Origin: Bacteroidales bacterium
GTDB taxonomy: Bacteria > Bacteroidota > Bacteroidia > Bacteroidales > UBA1715
Assembly (NCBI GenBank): GCA_012519815.1
Contig: JAAYPM010000015.1
Span: forward strand, 1-39,907
Length of the DNA stretch: 39,907 nucleotides
Reading direction: 5' to 3'
The translations under genes and the position numbers were made by a program. The number at the start of each line of letters is the position of its first letter. The first letter of the stretch is position 1. The notes under the pieces are model-generated. The model ran no database searches. It saw only the letters and a list, made by a program, of their open reading frames with translations, and was not told the DNA's origin. Positions 18,035 through 29,600 of this stretch are shown here, in pieces.

Positions 18035-19156
18035 ATGCCAAATCAAAAAAAACATACGCTTTTTAAGCATAAAAAACTACAAGTAGTTTTGGTTCATGCA
18101 AGTATATGGATACTTTATTTTTTTATGCCTCATATATTATATAATTTACCCATAGAAAAGAAAATTTTAATAATGCGCAGTATTGAATTGTTTGTTTTAT
18201 TGTGCGTATTTTATTTTAATGCTTTGTTTTTAGTTCCCCGTTTTTTAATTACAAAAAAATATCTTCGTTATTTTGGAATTGTAATAGTATTAATTATTTC
18301 TATTTCTCAAGCTGGCTCGTTTGCAAAATCTCATTATTTTCCTCGTCAGAATTATAAAAAACATCACACATATGAATCACACACACAAAAGACATGTAAA
18401 AATGACTCACGATCAAAAATTTACAAAAAAACACCTACTAAAATAAAGCATCATTTTTTACGATCTCATCCGGGATTTATAAGTATTTTTATTCTTGCAA
18501 CACTTGCATTAAGTGCGGCATATGGGTATGCACAAGTTCACAACAAGCGAGAAAAAGAACTCAAAGAACTTGAAAAAGAACGATTATCTTCTGAACTACT
18601 TTTTTTAAAAACACAAATAAATCCTCATTTTTTATTTAATATACTCAACAGTATATATTCTCTTTCGCTGCAAAAATCTGATGTGCTGCCGGGAGTTGTT
18701 TTGAAACTCTCTGATTTACTGCGTTATATGACCTATGATTCTGAAGAAAAATATGTAGCAATAGAAAAAGAGCTTGAATACATTCATAACTATATAGAAC
18801 TTCAAAAATTGAGATTATCGCAGCATGAAAACATTTCATATTCTGTAGAAAAGGTTGAGAAGTCTGCACAAATAGCACCACTTATTTTAATTGCATTTAT
18901 AGAAAATGCTTTTAAACACGGCATTTTAGGAGCAAATAAAACAAATATTACCATTCACATTTCTATTACAGACACGCATATTGCTTTAGATGTTACAAAT
19001 GCTTATTTAACATCATATCAAAAAGACGCGGCTCATGGTATTGGAATTCAAAATGTAAAACGCAGACTCGAAATAATGTATCCACACAAACATTCCTTAC
19101 AAATTTCTTCTACCGATACAAACTATTCTGTTTCACTAAAAATTGAACATACATGA
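18035..19156 (+). CDS. LytS-type sensor histidine kinase (HisKA_3-like/His_kinase family)
   Basis: The protein has 373 residues. Four membrane helices are predicted (about 17-36, 46-68, 78-95, 148-166), with a long basic, His-rich loop between the third and fourth (about 97-147). A coiled coil (170-190) is followed by the phospho-acceptor motif with His198 (KTQINPHFLFNILNSI), then an ATPase domain with the N-box IAFIENAFKHG (Asn291) and G-box HGIGIQNVKRRL. This is the LytS/YehU-type kinase. Its stop overlaps the start of the next LytTR regulator by four bases, so the two are a cognate pair. The His-rich loop should face the periplasm and may be the sensing part. Confidence 0.9.
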   Translation: MPNQKKHTLFKHKKLQVVLVHASIWILYFFMPHILYNLPIEKKILIMRSIELFVLLCVFYFNALFLVPRFLITKKYLRYFGIVIVLIISISQAGSFAKSHYFPRQNYKKHHTYESHTQKTCKNDSRSKIYKKTPTKIKHHFLRSHPGFISIFILATLALSAAYGYAQVHNKREKELKELEKERLSSELLFLKTQINPHFLFNILNSIYSLSLQKSDVLPGVVLKLSDLLRYMTYDSEEKYVAIEKELEYIHNYIELQKLRLSQHENISYSVEKVEKSAQIAPLILIAFIENAFKHGILGANKTNITIHISITDTHIALDVTNAYLTSYQKDAAHGIGIQNVKRRLEIMYPHKHSLQISSTDTNYSVSLKIEHT

Positions 19157-19842
19157 TGAATTGTGTAATTATTGATGATGAACATTTAGCACGCGATATT
19201 ATTCGCCGCTATATAGAAAATATACCCTATCTAAACCTTATTGCTGAATGTTCAAATGCATATGAAGCATTTGCAGTGCTTGAGACGCATCATGTTGATT
19301 TGCTATTTCTTGACATACAAATGCCCGACATAAGTGGTATTAAATTATTAGAAAGTGTAGAAAATTATCCATATATAATATTTACAACCGCCTATGCAGA
19401 ATATGCTGTGGAAGGATTTGAAAAAAATGCCGTTGATTACTTATTAAAACCTATTGCTCCCGAACGATTTTTAAAAGCTGTTTCAAAAGCAAAAGAATTA
19501 TATAATCTCAAAACAAAAAAAACACAGGAAACAGAACGAGATTATATGTTTGTAAAAGTTGAATATCAAACTGTTAAAATTAAATTTGTTGATATATTAT
19601 ACATTGAAGGATTAAAAGATTACGTAAAAATTTTCACAAAAAACGGCATGATTTTAACGCTTCTTAACATAAAAGCGATATTAGCAAAACTACCGAAATC
19701 AAACTTTGTACGTGTACATAAATCATACATAGTTTCTGTTTCTGCAATAGAAAAAATTGAGCGTAATCGCATTATTTTTGGAAACACACGAATTCCAATT
19801 GGAGATTCATACAAAGACGATTTTTTAAAGCATACGATATAA
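19153..19842 (+). CDS. LytTR-family response regulator, partner of the LytS-type kinase
   Basis: The protein has 229 residues (228 from the second ATG at 19156). The receiver has Asp8-Asp9, phospho-acceptor Asp54 (FLDIQMPDISG), Thr79 (FTTAY) and Lys99 (YLLKP). The LytTR DNA-binding domain (about 125-229) shows ILYIEGLKDYVKI and FVRVHKSYIVSV. The four-base ATGA overlap with the kinase gene supports co-translation. Its target promoters are unknown. It differs from the regulator at 3255 in having the standard FTTAY switch motif. It converges on the glycosyltransferase gene. Confidence 0.94.
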   Translation: MMNCVIIDDEHLARDIIRRYIENIPYLNLIAECSNAYEAFAVLETHHVDLLFLDIQMPDISGIKLLESVENYPYIIFTTAYAEYAVEGFEKNAVDYLLKPIAPERFLKAVSKAKELYNLKTKKTQETERDYMFVKVEYQTVKIKFVDILYIEGLKDYVKIFTKNGMILTLLNIKAILAKLPKSNFVRVHKSYIVSVSAIEKIERNRIIFGNTRIPIGDSYKDDFLKHTI

Positions 19843-19856
19843 AAACATACAGTTTC

Positions 19857-20987
19857 TTAGTCTTTACTCACACTTTTTAACACCGATTCCCAAAGTTTTT
19901 CCGCAGTTATATCCCATGAAAATTTTTGTCGTTGCACCGCAGCCTTTTCAATTAATTGTTTGCGAATTTCGGGGTCTTCAGTAATTCGTATCATTGCACG
20001 CATAATATCATCTGAGCTTTTAGGGTCACATAGCAATGCCGCACCTCCCACAACTTCGGGCATAGATGTGCAATTTGACGTTATAACCGGAACATCACAC
20101 GCAAAAGCTTCTAAAAGAGGTATTCCAAATCCTTCAAAAAGAGGAACATATGTTAAAGCATATGCAGAGGCTATAAGTTTTGCAAGCGTTTCGTCTGGAA
20201 CTCTTCCTGTAAAAATAATATCATGTTTAAATGCATTTTTAGCAAAAGCAGATTGAATTTTTTTTGACATAAACATAGCTTCTCCAACAATTACAAGTGC
20301 TAAAGGCGATAATGTAGTTCGTTTAAATTGTTCAAATGCTTCAAATAAACGCTCAATATTTTTACGTGGATGCAATGAACCCACATACACAAAAAAATCA
20401 TTACCATTTGTAAACTGCTGTTTAACAATTTGTTTTTGTTCGTGACGTAAAGGCTTAAAAACACTACTTACGCCATTATATACTACATCAATATTTGATT
20501 CTGGAATAGCATATTTTGACATAATATCTTGTTTAGAAAATTCAGAAACCGTAGCTATTCTTGTTGAAGTTTGAGCATATAAAGGAAAATATTTTTTATA
20601 ATAATGAAGTACTCCTTTAGGAACATGATGAGGATTGTGTTCAAAATTCAAATCATGAATCACATTCACAATTGGCATAGTAATTCCGCGAGGAACATAT
20701 CCGTCAGTTGAAATAAACACATCGGGATTAATTTTACGAATTACACGTGGTACTTGAAAATGAAACCAAAATTTCCATAATAATGGATGACGTGCTTGAA
20801 AAGGAATAATAACTGGTTTTACATTTGTAGCAAATACAAACTCTTTGTCATACATTCTATCAAACAATAAATAAAACGTGTGCTCTGGATTATTTATGCA
20901 GATACGTTTTATAGTTTCAAATGTAAAACGACCAATTCCTTCGAGTTTATCTTTTATTAAAAAGCGGGTATTTATTGCAATATTCAT
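19857..20987 (-). CDS. Glycosyltransferase family 4
   Basis: A 376-residue GT-B fold retaining glycosyltransferase that uses nucleotide sugars. The N-terminal domain has INTRFLIKDKLEGIGRFTFE. The C-terminal domain has VYVGSLHPRKNIERLFEAF and the EX7E motif in PLFEGFGIPLLEAFACDVPVI, followed by TSNCTSMPEVVGGAALLCDP. The layout resembles WbaZ/mannosyltransferase-like GT4 enzymes. It is the last of three genes that look like a polysaccharide unit, 98 bases after the membrane protein. Donor and acceptor are unknown. Confidence 0.93.
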   Translation of the reverse strand: MNIAINTRFLIKDKLEGIGRFTFETIKRICINNPEHTFYLLFDRMYDKEFVFATNVKPVIIPFQARHPLLWKFWFHFQVPRVIRKINPDVFISTDGYVPRGITMPIVNVIHDLNFEHNPHHVPKGVLHYYKKYFPLYAQTSTRIATVSEFSKQDIMSKYAIPESNIDVVYNGVSSVFKPLRHEQKQIVKQQFTNGNDFFVYVGSLHPRKNIERLFEAFEQFKRTTLSPLALVIVGEAMFMSKKIQSAFAKNAFKHDIIFTGRVPDETLAKLIASAYALTYVPLFEGFGIPLLEAFACDVPVITSNCTSMPEVVGGAALLCDPKSSDDIMRAMIRITEDPEIRKQLIEKAAVQRQKFSWDITAEKLWESVLKSVSKD

Positions 20988-21085
20988 AGTGTTCTCTCTA
21001 TTTTAATGATTAATTATTGCTAATATACACATTTTTGCATTACTATATATTTATTTTGAATGTAGTTGTGTCATAAAAACACATT

Positions 21086-22444
21086 TTAAAAAAACTCTCG
21101 TTCTTCTTTATCTTTTTCAGCGTTAATTACTGCATTTACTCGAAAAAGTGCAAAAGAAAAAAATGGCAATAATGCTACTTTATATCGCACCAACGCACCA
21201 AAGTTTGCAACAGTAATACCACAAAAAAATGCAAACATAATAGAAAATACAAAACACGACAGTACAAACGGGTCTTTATAAATGATAGAAAAAACTCGAA
21301 TAAAACTCGATTTATATATAATAAACGCAATAAACACTATAAAAAATGTACTTTCTAATCCTGAAAAAATCATAAAAAAACTTCGAGACTCCCATAAAAA
21401 CGGACGAGCAATACCAGCAACGATAGCAGCTGGCGCTTTTGACAACATACTTGATATTGACGCATCAAATCCACCTATATCAAACGTATTTCTGCCATAC
21501 GCTTCGGTTCTACTTAAATCTTCTTGAATAATAACTGCATGTTCTAACATAGAATCTACCGTTGCGTATTTACCTTCGGCTAAGTTGCCAAAACTCGAAA
21601 CGCCAACAATTACAATTCCTGCCATTATAAGCATTACAGAAGGAAGCAAAATAGTGCGTAAAAACAGACTTTCTATTTTACGTAAGGATATAAATCCAAT
21701 CCACAATAAAATTGCCACAAATGCTGTATAAAACACAAATGGACGAATTGAGAGCACTATATATGACCAAAAAATAATATAAAACATATTTTTATATATC
21801 TGTCGTTTTTTAAAAAGCACAAGCCAAGTAGAGCGATACAGAACATATACTGCAACTAAGCACCACACATCTTTAAGAATGCCCGAGCTCCAAAAAACCA
21901 TTGAAGGAAAAAAAAGTACTACTATAGCCAATTGTTTATACATGCGGGGGTATTTTGAGCAAAGCATTTTATAAAAGTTCCAGATAGGAATATATAAAAC
22001 TGCATTCATCACAAGCATTGTGCTCCAATACGAGCCTACACCCATAATATAAAACGGCACCATAAATCTACATACAGCAAAAGAGTTTGGGTCTTTAAAA
22101 TATGTGGGATGCCCTGTTTGCCAATCAAACAAATATAATTCTGGAGACAAATCGCCGAACAAAATTTTAATAAATGCAGAAAAATCTTTTATATATCCTA
22201 ATTTAACAAGTGCCTCTGCTCCTCGAAAATAATAAAACGTATCGCCTCCTCCATAAAAGAGCAAATACACAAAACCAAAAATCAGTCCAAATCCAATACG
22301 AGCAAGCATTCCATAGGTAAAGTATTTATAATATGCAAATGTATCAACATACGTTTTTTGTACATTGTATGAATACATAAGAATTATAATACAATATATA
22401 ATTGTAATAATCAGATCGAATCCTGTAAGGTATGATTGCACCAT
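21086..22444 (-). CDS. Multi-pass membrane protein, possible polysaccharide polymerase-like
   Basis: The protein has 452 residues with about ten hydrophobic segments and an acidic/basic tail (NAEKDKEEREFF). GGGDTFYYFRGAEAL near residue 65-80 sits in a long non-membrane loop, and FPSMVFWSSGILKDVW near 190 is a motif I have seen in uncharacterised Bacteroidota membrane proteins of surface-polysaccharide loci. The topology recalls Wzy/EpsG or GT-C proteins, but no defining catalytic motif is evident. It starts 2 bases after the dehydrogenase stop and is followed by a GT4 gene, which supports a role in surface-glycan assembly. The function is inferred from context. Confidence 0.7.
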   Translation of the reverse strand: MVQSYLTGFDLIITIIYCIIILMYSYNVQKTYVDTFAYYKYFTYGMLARIGFGLIFGFVYLLFYGGGDTFYYFRGAEALVKLGYIKDFSAFIKILFGDLSPELYLFDWQTGHPTYFKDPNSFAVCRFMVPFYIMGVGSYWSTMLVMNAVLYIPIWNFYKMLCSKYPRMYKQLAIVVLFFPSMVFWSSGILKDVWCLVAVYVLYRSTWLVLFKKRQIYKNMFYIIFWSYIVLSIRPFVFYTAFVAILLWIGFISLRKIESLFLRTILLPSVMLIMAGIVIVGVSSFGNLAEGKYATVDSMLEHAVIIQEDLSRTEAYGRNTFDIGGFDASISSMLSKAPAAIVAGIARPFLWESRSFFMIFSGLESTFFIVFIAFIIYKSSFIRVFSIIYKDPFVLSCFVFSIMFAFFCGITVANFGALVRYKVALLPFFSFALFRVNAVINAEKDKEEREFF

Positions 22445-22446
22445 AA

Positions 22447-23478
22447 CTATAGTATATGGTATGAATTATCTCGCTTTACATACATACGTTCAATAATATC
22501 AACCACTTTAAGCCCTTCCATTGCATTTGTAGAAATGGTTGATTTTTGTTTTAGAGTATCCACCACATTTTGTATTACAAAATGATGATTTGCAGCCGAG
22601 CCTTTATATGGTCCGTAATCATTTGGAGGATTACAAGGTGCAAGTTCGGGCATAACATAATCTTTAATATGGCAATATACAACTTCGTTCATATACTGTC
22701 CAGCAACTTTTATAGTGCCATGTTCTCCAATTATGGTGATACTACTTTCTAAGTTTTTATCCCACACTGCTGTAGAATATTGTAATGACCCAATACCTCC
22801 ATTTACAAAATCAAAACTTACAAATCCGCTATCTTCAAAATCGGTAAGAGTGGCATGCTTAAAATCTTTAAAATTTGCTTGAATATTGGTTATATCGCCA
22901 AAAATCCAATACATAATATCAATAAAATGAGAGAATTGTGTGAACAACGTTCCGCCATCTAATTGTTGATTTCCATGCCAGCCGCCTTTTACGTAATAGC
23001 GTTCATCTCTATTCCAAAAGCAGTTTAATTGTACCATGAAAATTTTTCCTAATACATTATTTGTAACCACTTCTTTGAGCCACACAGAAGGAGGAGAATA
23101 TCTGTTTTGCATAACGCCAAAAATGCTTCGCGAAACTTCTAATGATTTATATATCATTTGTTCTGCATCTGCTTTTGATAAAGCCATAGGTTTTTCGCAC
23201 ACCACATGGCATTTATGTTCAAGTGCATATATTGTTTGTTGGGCATGCACACCATTAGGAGTACATATATTTACAACATCAATAGAAATGCCTGCATTAA
23301 GCATTTCCTCGATACTTTGAAAAAAAGGAACATGCGTTTCTTGTAAATTTAGTTCTTCGCGAGGTTTTATATCACAATATGCAACTAATTCGGCATCAGG
23401 ATTTTCACGAATAATAGCAGCGTGTCGTTTTCCTATATGTCCAAGCCCCACAACAGCAAATAATATTTTTGATTCCAT
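22447..23478 (-). CDS. Gfo/Idh/MocA oxidoreductase, WbpB/WlbA-like
   Basis: A 343-residue NAD(P)-dependent sugar dehydrogenase. It has a Rossmann motif GLGHIG (11-16), the family EKP motif (95-97, CEKPMALSKADAE), and GGTLFTQFSHFIDIMYWIFGD. Lys96 and His184 sit where catalytic residues are expected. Overall it looks most like UDP-N-acetyl-glucosaminuronate 3-dehydrogenases (WbpB/WlbA), which start synthesis of diaminouronic sugars for surface glycans; segments such as VNICTPNGVHAQQ, QLNCFWNRDERYY and GQYMNEV support this. The other enzymes of that pathway (aminotransferase WbpE, acetyltransferase WbpD) are not next to it, so the exact substrate is uncertain. First gene of the polysaccharide unit. 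Confidence 0.86.
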   Translation of the reverse strand: MESKILFAVVGLGHIGKRHAAIIRENPDAELVAYCDIKPREELNLQETHVPFFQSIEEMLNAGISIDVVNICTPNGVHAQQTIYALEHKCHVVCEKPMALSKADAEQMIYKSLEVSRSIFGVMQNRYSPPSVWLKEVVTNNVLGKIFMVQLNCFWNRDERYYVKGGWHGNQQLDGGTLFTQFSHFIDIMYWIFGDITNIQANFKDFKHATLTDFEDSGFVSFDFVNGGIGSLQYSTAVWDKNLESSITIIGEHGTIKVAGQYMNEVVYCHIKDYVMPELAPCNPPNDYGPYKGSAANHHFVIQNVVDTLKQKSTISTNAMEGLKVVDIIERMYVKRDNSYHIL

Positions 23479-23564
23479 TATAATAATTTTAACAGCAAAA
23501 CAGCATTAACATATTTTATGTAAAAATACACTTTTTATGAATATACCCTACAGAGAATTAATTC

Positions 23565-23602
23565 AAAAAAAAAGCGGAAAATGAATTCACTTTCCGCTTT
23601 TT
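23565..23602 (-). terminator. Intrinsic terminator of the giant GH8 gene
   Basis: A perfect 12-base stem (23569-23580 with 23591-23602, core AGCGGAAA / TTTCCGCT) and a 10-base loop. Read on the minus strand it ends in a run of nine T, starting 19 bases after the gene's stop. The A/T-rich arms make it nearly symmetrical, so it could also stop transcription from the other strand. It separates the giant gene from the polysaccharide unit. Confidence 0.85.
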
Positions 23603-23620
23603 AATTATAATGTTATTTTA

Positions 23621-26600
23621 TTATTTACGAACTATCTTAGTAACTGTACCTTGAGTTGTTGTAACCACAAGCATATATAATCCTTGTGCATACGAATCAA
23701 CATACATAGTAATTTGATTTTGACCATTACCTTGAATCTCATCAATTACAGTTCCTTTAGCATCAACAACTGCTATATTTACAATTTCTGGAGCTTCTAC
23801 TGTAAGCATATTCGAGAAAATTGTAGGATACACCATTACATTGTTTGTAGCAATGCTTTCAATAGCAATTGGAGGAATAATGTTCATATTTCTAATAGCT
23901 TCATATAAGCTGTTATATGCCTCATCTACAATTTCTTGTGTAGCCGCTTGGTCATATAACACCTCTTGTGCATAATACCATTCATTTATGAATCTATTAT
24001 AATCTATAGGAGTAATTTGTCCTTCTTTATACCCTATTTTATCATCAGTAACATCATTATATACTGTGTATCCAAAGTTATACAGAGCTTCAAGATTAGT
24101 TTTATCAGCTTGTAAAGGAATAACAGATATCATAAATGTTCCAATAATTGCAGGGTTATCAACAGATGTTGCTGTTATAGAAACAACTTGTGAACCTGAT
24201 TCGCCAGCACTTACACCTGTTACAATTCCATTCTCGTCAACTGTTGCAATAGACTCATCAGAGCTTGTAAATAGTACATCAGCGTAGGTGGCTGTAGAAG
24301 GATTTACTACATAATTAATTTGTATAGTTTTACCTACTTCAACTTGATTTGGTCCTGATAAAGAAATTGAACTTACTTGAACTTTTGTAACACTCAAGTT
24401 AAACACTCCTTCTACAAAAGAACCATCTGCTGCTCGGGCAGTAATTGAAACATTACCTTCAGTAACAGCGGTTACAAGCCCAGATGCAGAAACCGTAGCA
24501 ATAGCTTCATTAGACGAACTCCATGTATAGGTTTTATCAGTAGCAGAACTTGGTAGAACTACTGCTGCAAGTTGAAGTGTTTGTCCAACATTAATACTAT
24601 TTGCACTTCCTGCCGAAGAAACAGTTATTGTTTCAACATATTCTGTTACTGTAACCTGTACACTTGTAGTAAGTGAATTATTTTCAGCAGAACGGAATAC
24701 CACTTGTTGCATGCCTCCTTTTAGACCTTGAATTTCATATTGTGTATCGTTTAATTTTGATACTGAAATTACACCTGCAGAACCGCTTTCAATTTGCAAT
24801 TCGGTTTGCGTAGTATTAGTTGGATTAAAGGCAATTGTAATAGTAGCAATGCCGCCTTTTTCTATTGAAACGGTTGAGGTTTCAACGCTCATGCTTGTAA
24901 TAGGAATTATTTCTGCAATAATAGATACAACACATTGATTTGACACAACACCACTACCATCATTTGCTGTTGCAACTACCGCAAATGTTTCGCCTACTGT
25001 TCCTGTTGCTGTAACAACTCCCGAAACAGCATCGATTGTACCCGCAGTAGCACCGCTCACCACCGACCATGTAATTGATTTATCATCAGCAATTGCAGGC
25101 AACACCGAAGTTGCAGTAACAGTAGCAGTATTTCCAACAACTACAGTAGCAGTAGCAGGAATTGTAATTGATGACACCAATACACTTGCTTTTTTAATAA
25201 CAATTGGAAGGTTTGCTTGTGCAACTCCTTGTGTTCCAGTAACTGTTACACGTATTGTTGCTGTAAGGTCATATGGCACCGTAGCTGCGGTAACACGTCC
25301 ATTAGCATCAACTGAAATACGCGTTGGGTCTTGTGATACGTATGTAATTACAGGATTTGTAGCATCAGTTGGATTAACCACAACATATTGAGAAATGTCT
25401 AATGATTCATTTTCATATAATTCAATTGGATCTACATTGCTAAATGTAACAGAAGTAACTGGCACAATAACCTCGCTTACTGTAACAATACAAACATTTG
25501 ATTCAACATTAGAACCATCTTGAGCAACAGCTTTTAAGGTAGATGTACCATGAGTTAATGCAGTAATTTCACCAGTAGGAGATACAGAAATCACATCAGG
25601 CTTTTCAATTACCCATAAAACATTTGTAGATGCTTCTGGTGGGGTAATTTGTACTGCTAATTGATATACATCAGCAACATTAAGAGTAACCGCACTGTTA
25701 ATAGTTATTGAGGTAACATCTGGTGCTCCACAATCGTTTATAGTAACATTTGTAGAAGCTGAATTTGAACAAGTTCCATTATCAAATGTATAGGTAACAG
25801 CAAGTATCCCTGCACCAAGATTTGTTGGGTTTACTGTAGCAGAAGTAATATCTCCAGAGTACACTCCTCCTGCAGGACTCACATATGTATCAAGTGAGAA
25901 TTCAGGATCGGTAGTACAAACTGTAGGTACAGCAGCAAAAGTAACCGTAGGTAACGCATTTATTTTTAACATAAAGGTTTGTTTTGGTCCTTCACAACCA
26001 TCAGTTTGCGAAACAGAATATAAATACTCTCCTGCAACAGCATTTGAAACTGTTGGAGTAAATGATGCATCTGTGCTTACTTTAACACCCAATTCATTAT
26101 ACCAAGTTAAATTAGTACCTATTGCAGTAAATGTAGGAATAGGTTCTCCTGCACATATTTCTTTATTTTCAACACCAGTAGGCAATAAAACTTGACAACT
26201 CGAAACTGATAAAGTAGCAATTGCAGCCTTTGAAACACACGAATTAAGCGTTTGCGTTGCATAGAATAAATATTCTCCTTCTACAGTACGTGCTGATGCT
26301 TGATACGTTGTACCATTTGCAATATTTGTTAATAATGATTCATCTGAATACCATTTTACATTTGTTCCTGTAGCTGTAAAAGGATCAGGTGTAACATCAA
26401 CACTTACCACAAGAGGTGAGTTTTCAATTACTGGACGAGAAGTATGATTTACCGTAATAGTTGTTGCGTTTGTATTCACACAATTCTTTTCATCAGTATA
26501 TGTATATGTTAAATCTATGGTACCAGCAATTGCTTGTGATGGTGTTATAGAATTTGAAGTAACACCAGTTCCTGTCCATGTACCTCCTGCAGGACTTGCA

Positions 26601-29600
26601 TATGATGCTAAGGAAACAGGAGCTGCATCAGAACATACTGCAGGAATAGCAGTAAATGTAATTGTTGGTAATGCATTCACTGTTAAAGTTGCTTTTGCTT
26701 GTGGACCTTCGCAACCCTGAGTTTGTGATGCATAGAAATTATACACTCCATGAGTAGTAATAGAAGTAGGCACAAATGATGCTCCAGTACCAACTTCTGT
26801 TCCTGATTCATTATACCATTTAATATCTGTTCCTATTGCTGTTAAAGCAGGAATTGCTGCCCCAAAACAAATAGTAGCATCAGTAACTTGTGGAGCCAGT
26901 GTACTACAATCTGTAATAGTAAGTGTTGCTGTTACTGGTGTACTTTCACAATTGTTTTCAGTGTTAGTAACTTTAAATGTATGTACTCCTTTTTTTGTAT
27001 TATCAATAGAAGGTGTATATGTAGCACCTGTTCCAAGAACGGTAGTTTGATTATCATTATACCATGTAATATCTGTTCCTCCAGTAGCTGTTAAAGCAGG
27101 AATTGGATCAGACACTTGTATTGATGCATCAACTACAGTTGGTGGTGTAGTTTTATACACTGTAATAGTATGCGTTGCAGAATTTGAGCACGTATTTGCA
27201 TCTGTATATGCGTATGTAAGTGTTTTTGCACCACTTCCAGCAGCAGCAGGGTCAAACGTTGTTCCTGAAATACCTGCAGAACCAGTAATTGTTCCTCCAG
27301 CAGGAGATACTTGTAATACTACATCGCCTCCATCAATACATACACTTGCATCTCCAGTAATTGTTACTGTAGGTTTTTCGTAAATTGTTACTGTTCCTGA
27401 TGCTTTATCAGATTCACAAGAACTTACGCTTTGAGTTGCATAAAATGTGTAGGTATTTGGAGCTATTTCTGTTGTAGTATATGAAGCACCTGTTGCAATT
27501 GGCGCTGTAGCATCTATTGCATTATACCATTTTATTGTTGAACCTTGTGCTTCAAGAGCTGCAACCGGATTTCCTTCGCATGCTGTAACAGGAGCAATGC
27601 TTGGTTTGTCTGGTTTTGCAGTTATAGAATATGTTGCAGGTGCAGGAGCTGATTCGCACAATTGTGTACTAATAGCAATTGCATTATACGGATATACTCC
27701 AGCAGCTGTAACAGTAGGAGTATATGAATTACCTGTTCCTACTTCAACTCCTAAGTTATTTTCCCAGCGAATTGTAGTACCTGTAGCTGTTAATGTACCA
27801 GCAGCAGCACCTTCGCATATAGTAGCATTGGTAGTTGTAGGAGCCGAAGGCAATGCATGTACTGTTACCGTTGTAGTAGCTTTTGTTCCTTCACAACCAT
27901 CTGTTTGAGAAACTTTAAACGTAGTAACACCTGTACCAGAAATATACGATGTAGGATCAAATGTACTTGTAGATTCAAGTAATACATCTGCATTACTGTA
28001 CCACTTTAAAATAGCACCGCTATTTGCAGTTGCTGTTAATGATGGTATTGCTTCTCCGTCACATACAGCTACAGACGTTACATTTGTAGGTGCTTGCACC
28101 GAACATGAAGTTACTGTTAACGTAACGCTAACAGCATCACTCGTACATCCATTTTCTGTATTTGTTACATAATACGTATATACCGTATTTTCAACAGCAG
28201 TACTTTCTGTAGATACATATGATGCACCAGTACCTACTAAATTTAATAATGTTTCATCTTTATACCAATTAACAGTTCCATTTACACCACTTGCAACAAA
28301 CGCTTCTGGTGTTCCATCTACCTCTACAGAAACGTTATTTACTATTGGAGCAGGAGCTGAATTAACTGTAATAGTAGTTGTAGTACCACATCCAGCATTA
28401 TAGGTAATTGTATGGGTACCTGCTCCAGCAATTGCAGGATTAAATACTCCAGCAGCTGTAATGCCTGTTCCCGAGAATATTCCTCCTGTTGGAGTTGCAG
28501 TAACTGTAATAGCATCATCGTTTACACAAAGATCTGCAACTGGTGTTATTACTGGTAAACTATTCACAGTAATAGACGCAGTTGCTGTTCCTGTACAACC
28601 ATTTGCAGTAATAGTGTGTGTAATAGTTGATGTACCTGTAGTAGTTGGTATAAATGTAGTTCCAGATACATTTCCTAAATTATCAGAAAATGTTCCTCCA
28701 CTTACACTTACGTATGAAGTTAAATCAAGCGCATCTGCTCCAACGCATACTGATGCTGGTAAACCTGTTATTGTAGCAGTTGGCACAGCTTTCACGTTAA
28801 TAGTAAAATCTTGTGTAGCTGTACAACCATCGCTTGTTACGCTATATGTAAGTGTTTTATTACCTACAGTTTGTTCTGCAGGATTAAAACTTGCAAACGG
28901 AGTTCCTGCAAGGGTAAATGTACCTGTTGTTGGTGTTACATAATTAGCTAATGTAATAGCATCATCATTTCTACACAATTCGGTAGGCATTCCTACATTT
29001 GTAATTGATGGCACATCATTAACCACAACAACAGCAGATGCACTTCCTGTACAACCCGATTGTGTTACCGTATATGTTACCGTATTATCTCCAACAACTG
29101 CAGTTGCGGGGTTAAATGTAGCTGATGAAACAGCTCCTCCCCATGTTCCTCCTGCGGGTGTCGCAGCAAGCGTTATTGAAGATGCATTTTTACACAATGG
29201 TCCTGCAGCTGTAATTGCAGGTGTAGGTGTTGCATTTACCGTAACAGTAACCGCTAAACGATCTGCACTTTCGCAACCATTTGCATCTTGAGCCACATAA
29301 TATGTTGTGATACCCGATGTTTTACCATGAGCAAAGGTGTTTCCTGTATATACTGCCGCACCACCTGTTGCTGCCGTGTACCAAACTGCTTGGGCTGGTG
29401 CCGTATTTGCAACTAATGGAGCAGGTGCATCTGAACATGTTGTAACATTTGGAACTTGTGCCAATGTTGGTGCAGTAGTAGGGCAGGTAACAGTAACATT
29501 AATTGTAAATGTTTTACCGTCAGGTATAGATGTTAATAACAATTGTGTTGGTGTAGAAGTTACTTGCACACCAGTAATTGTAATTTTTTGTGTTGTTTCA

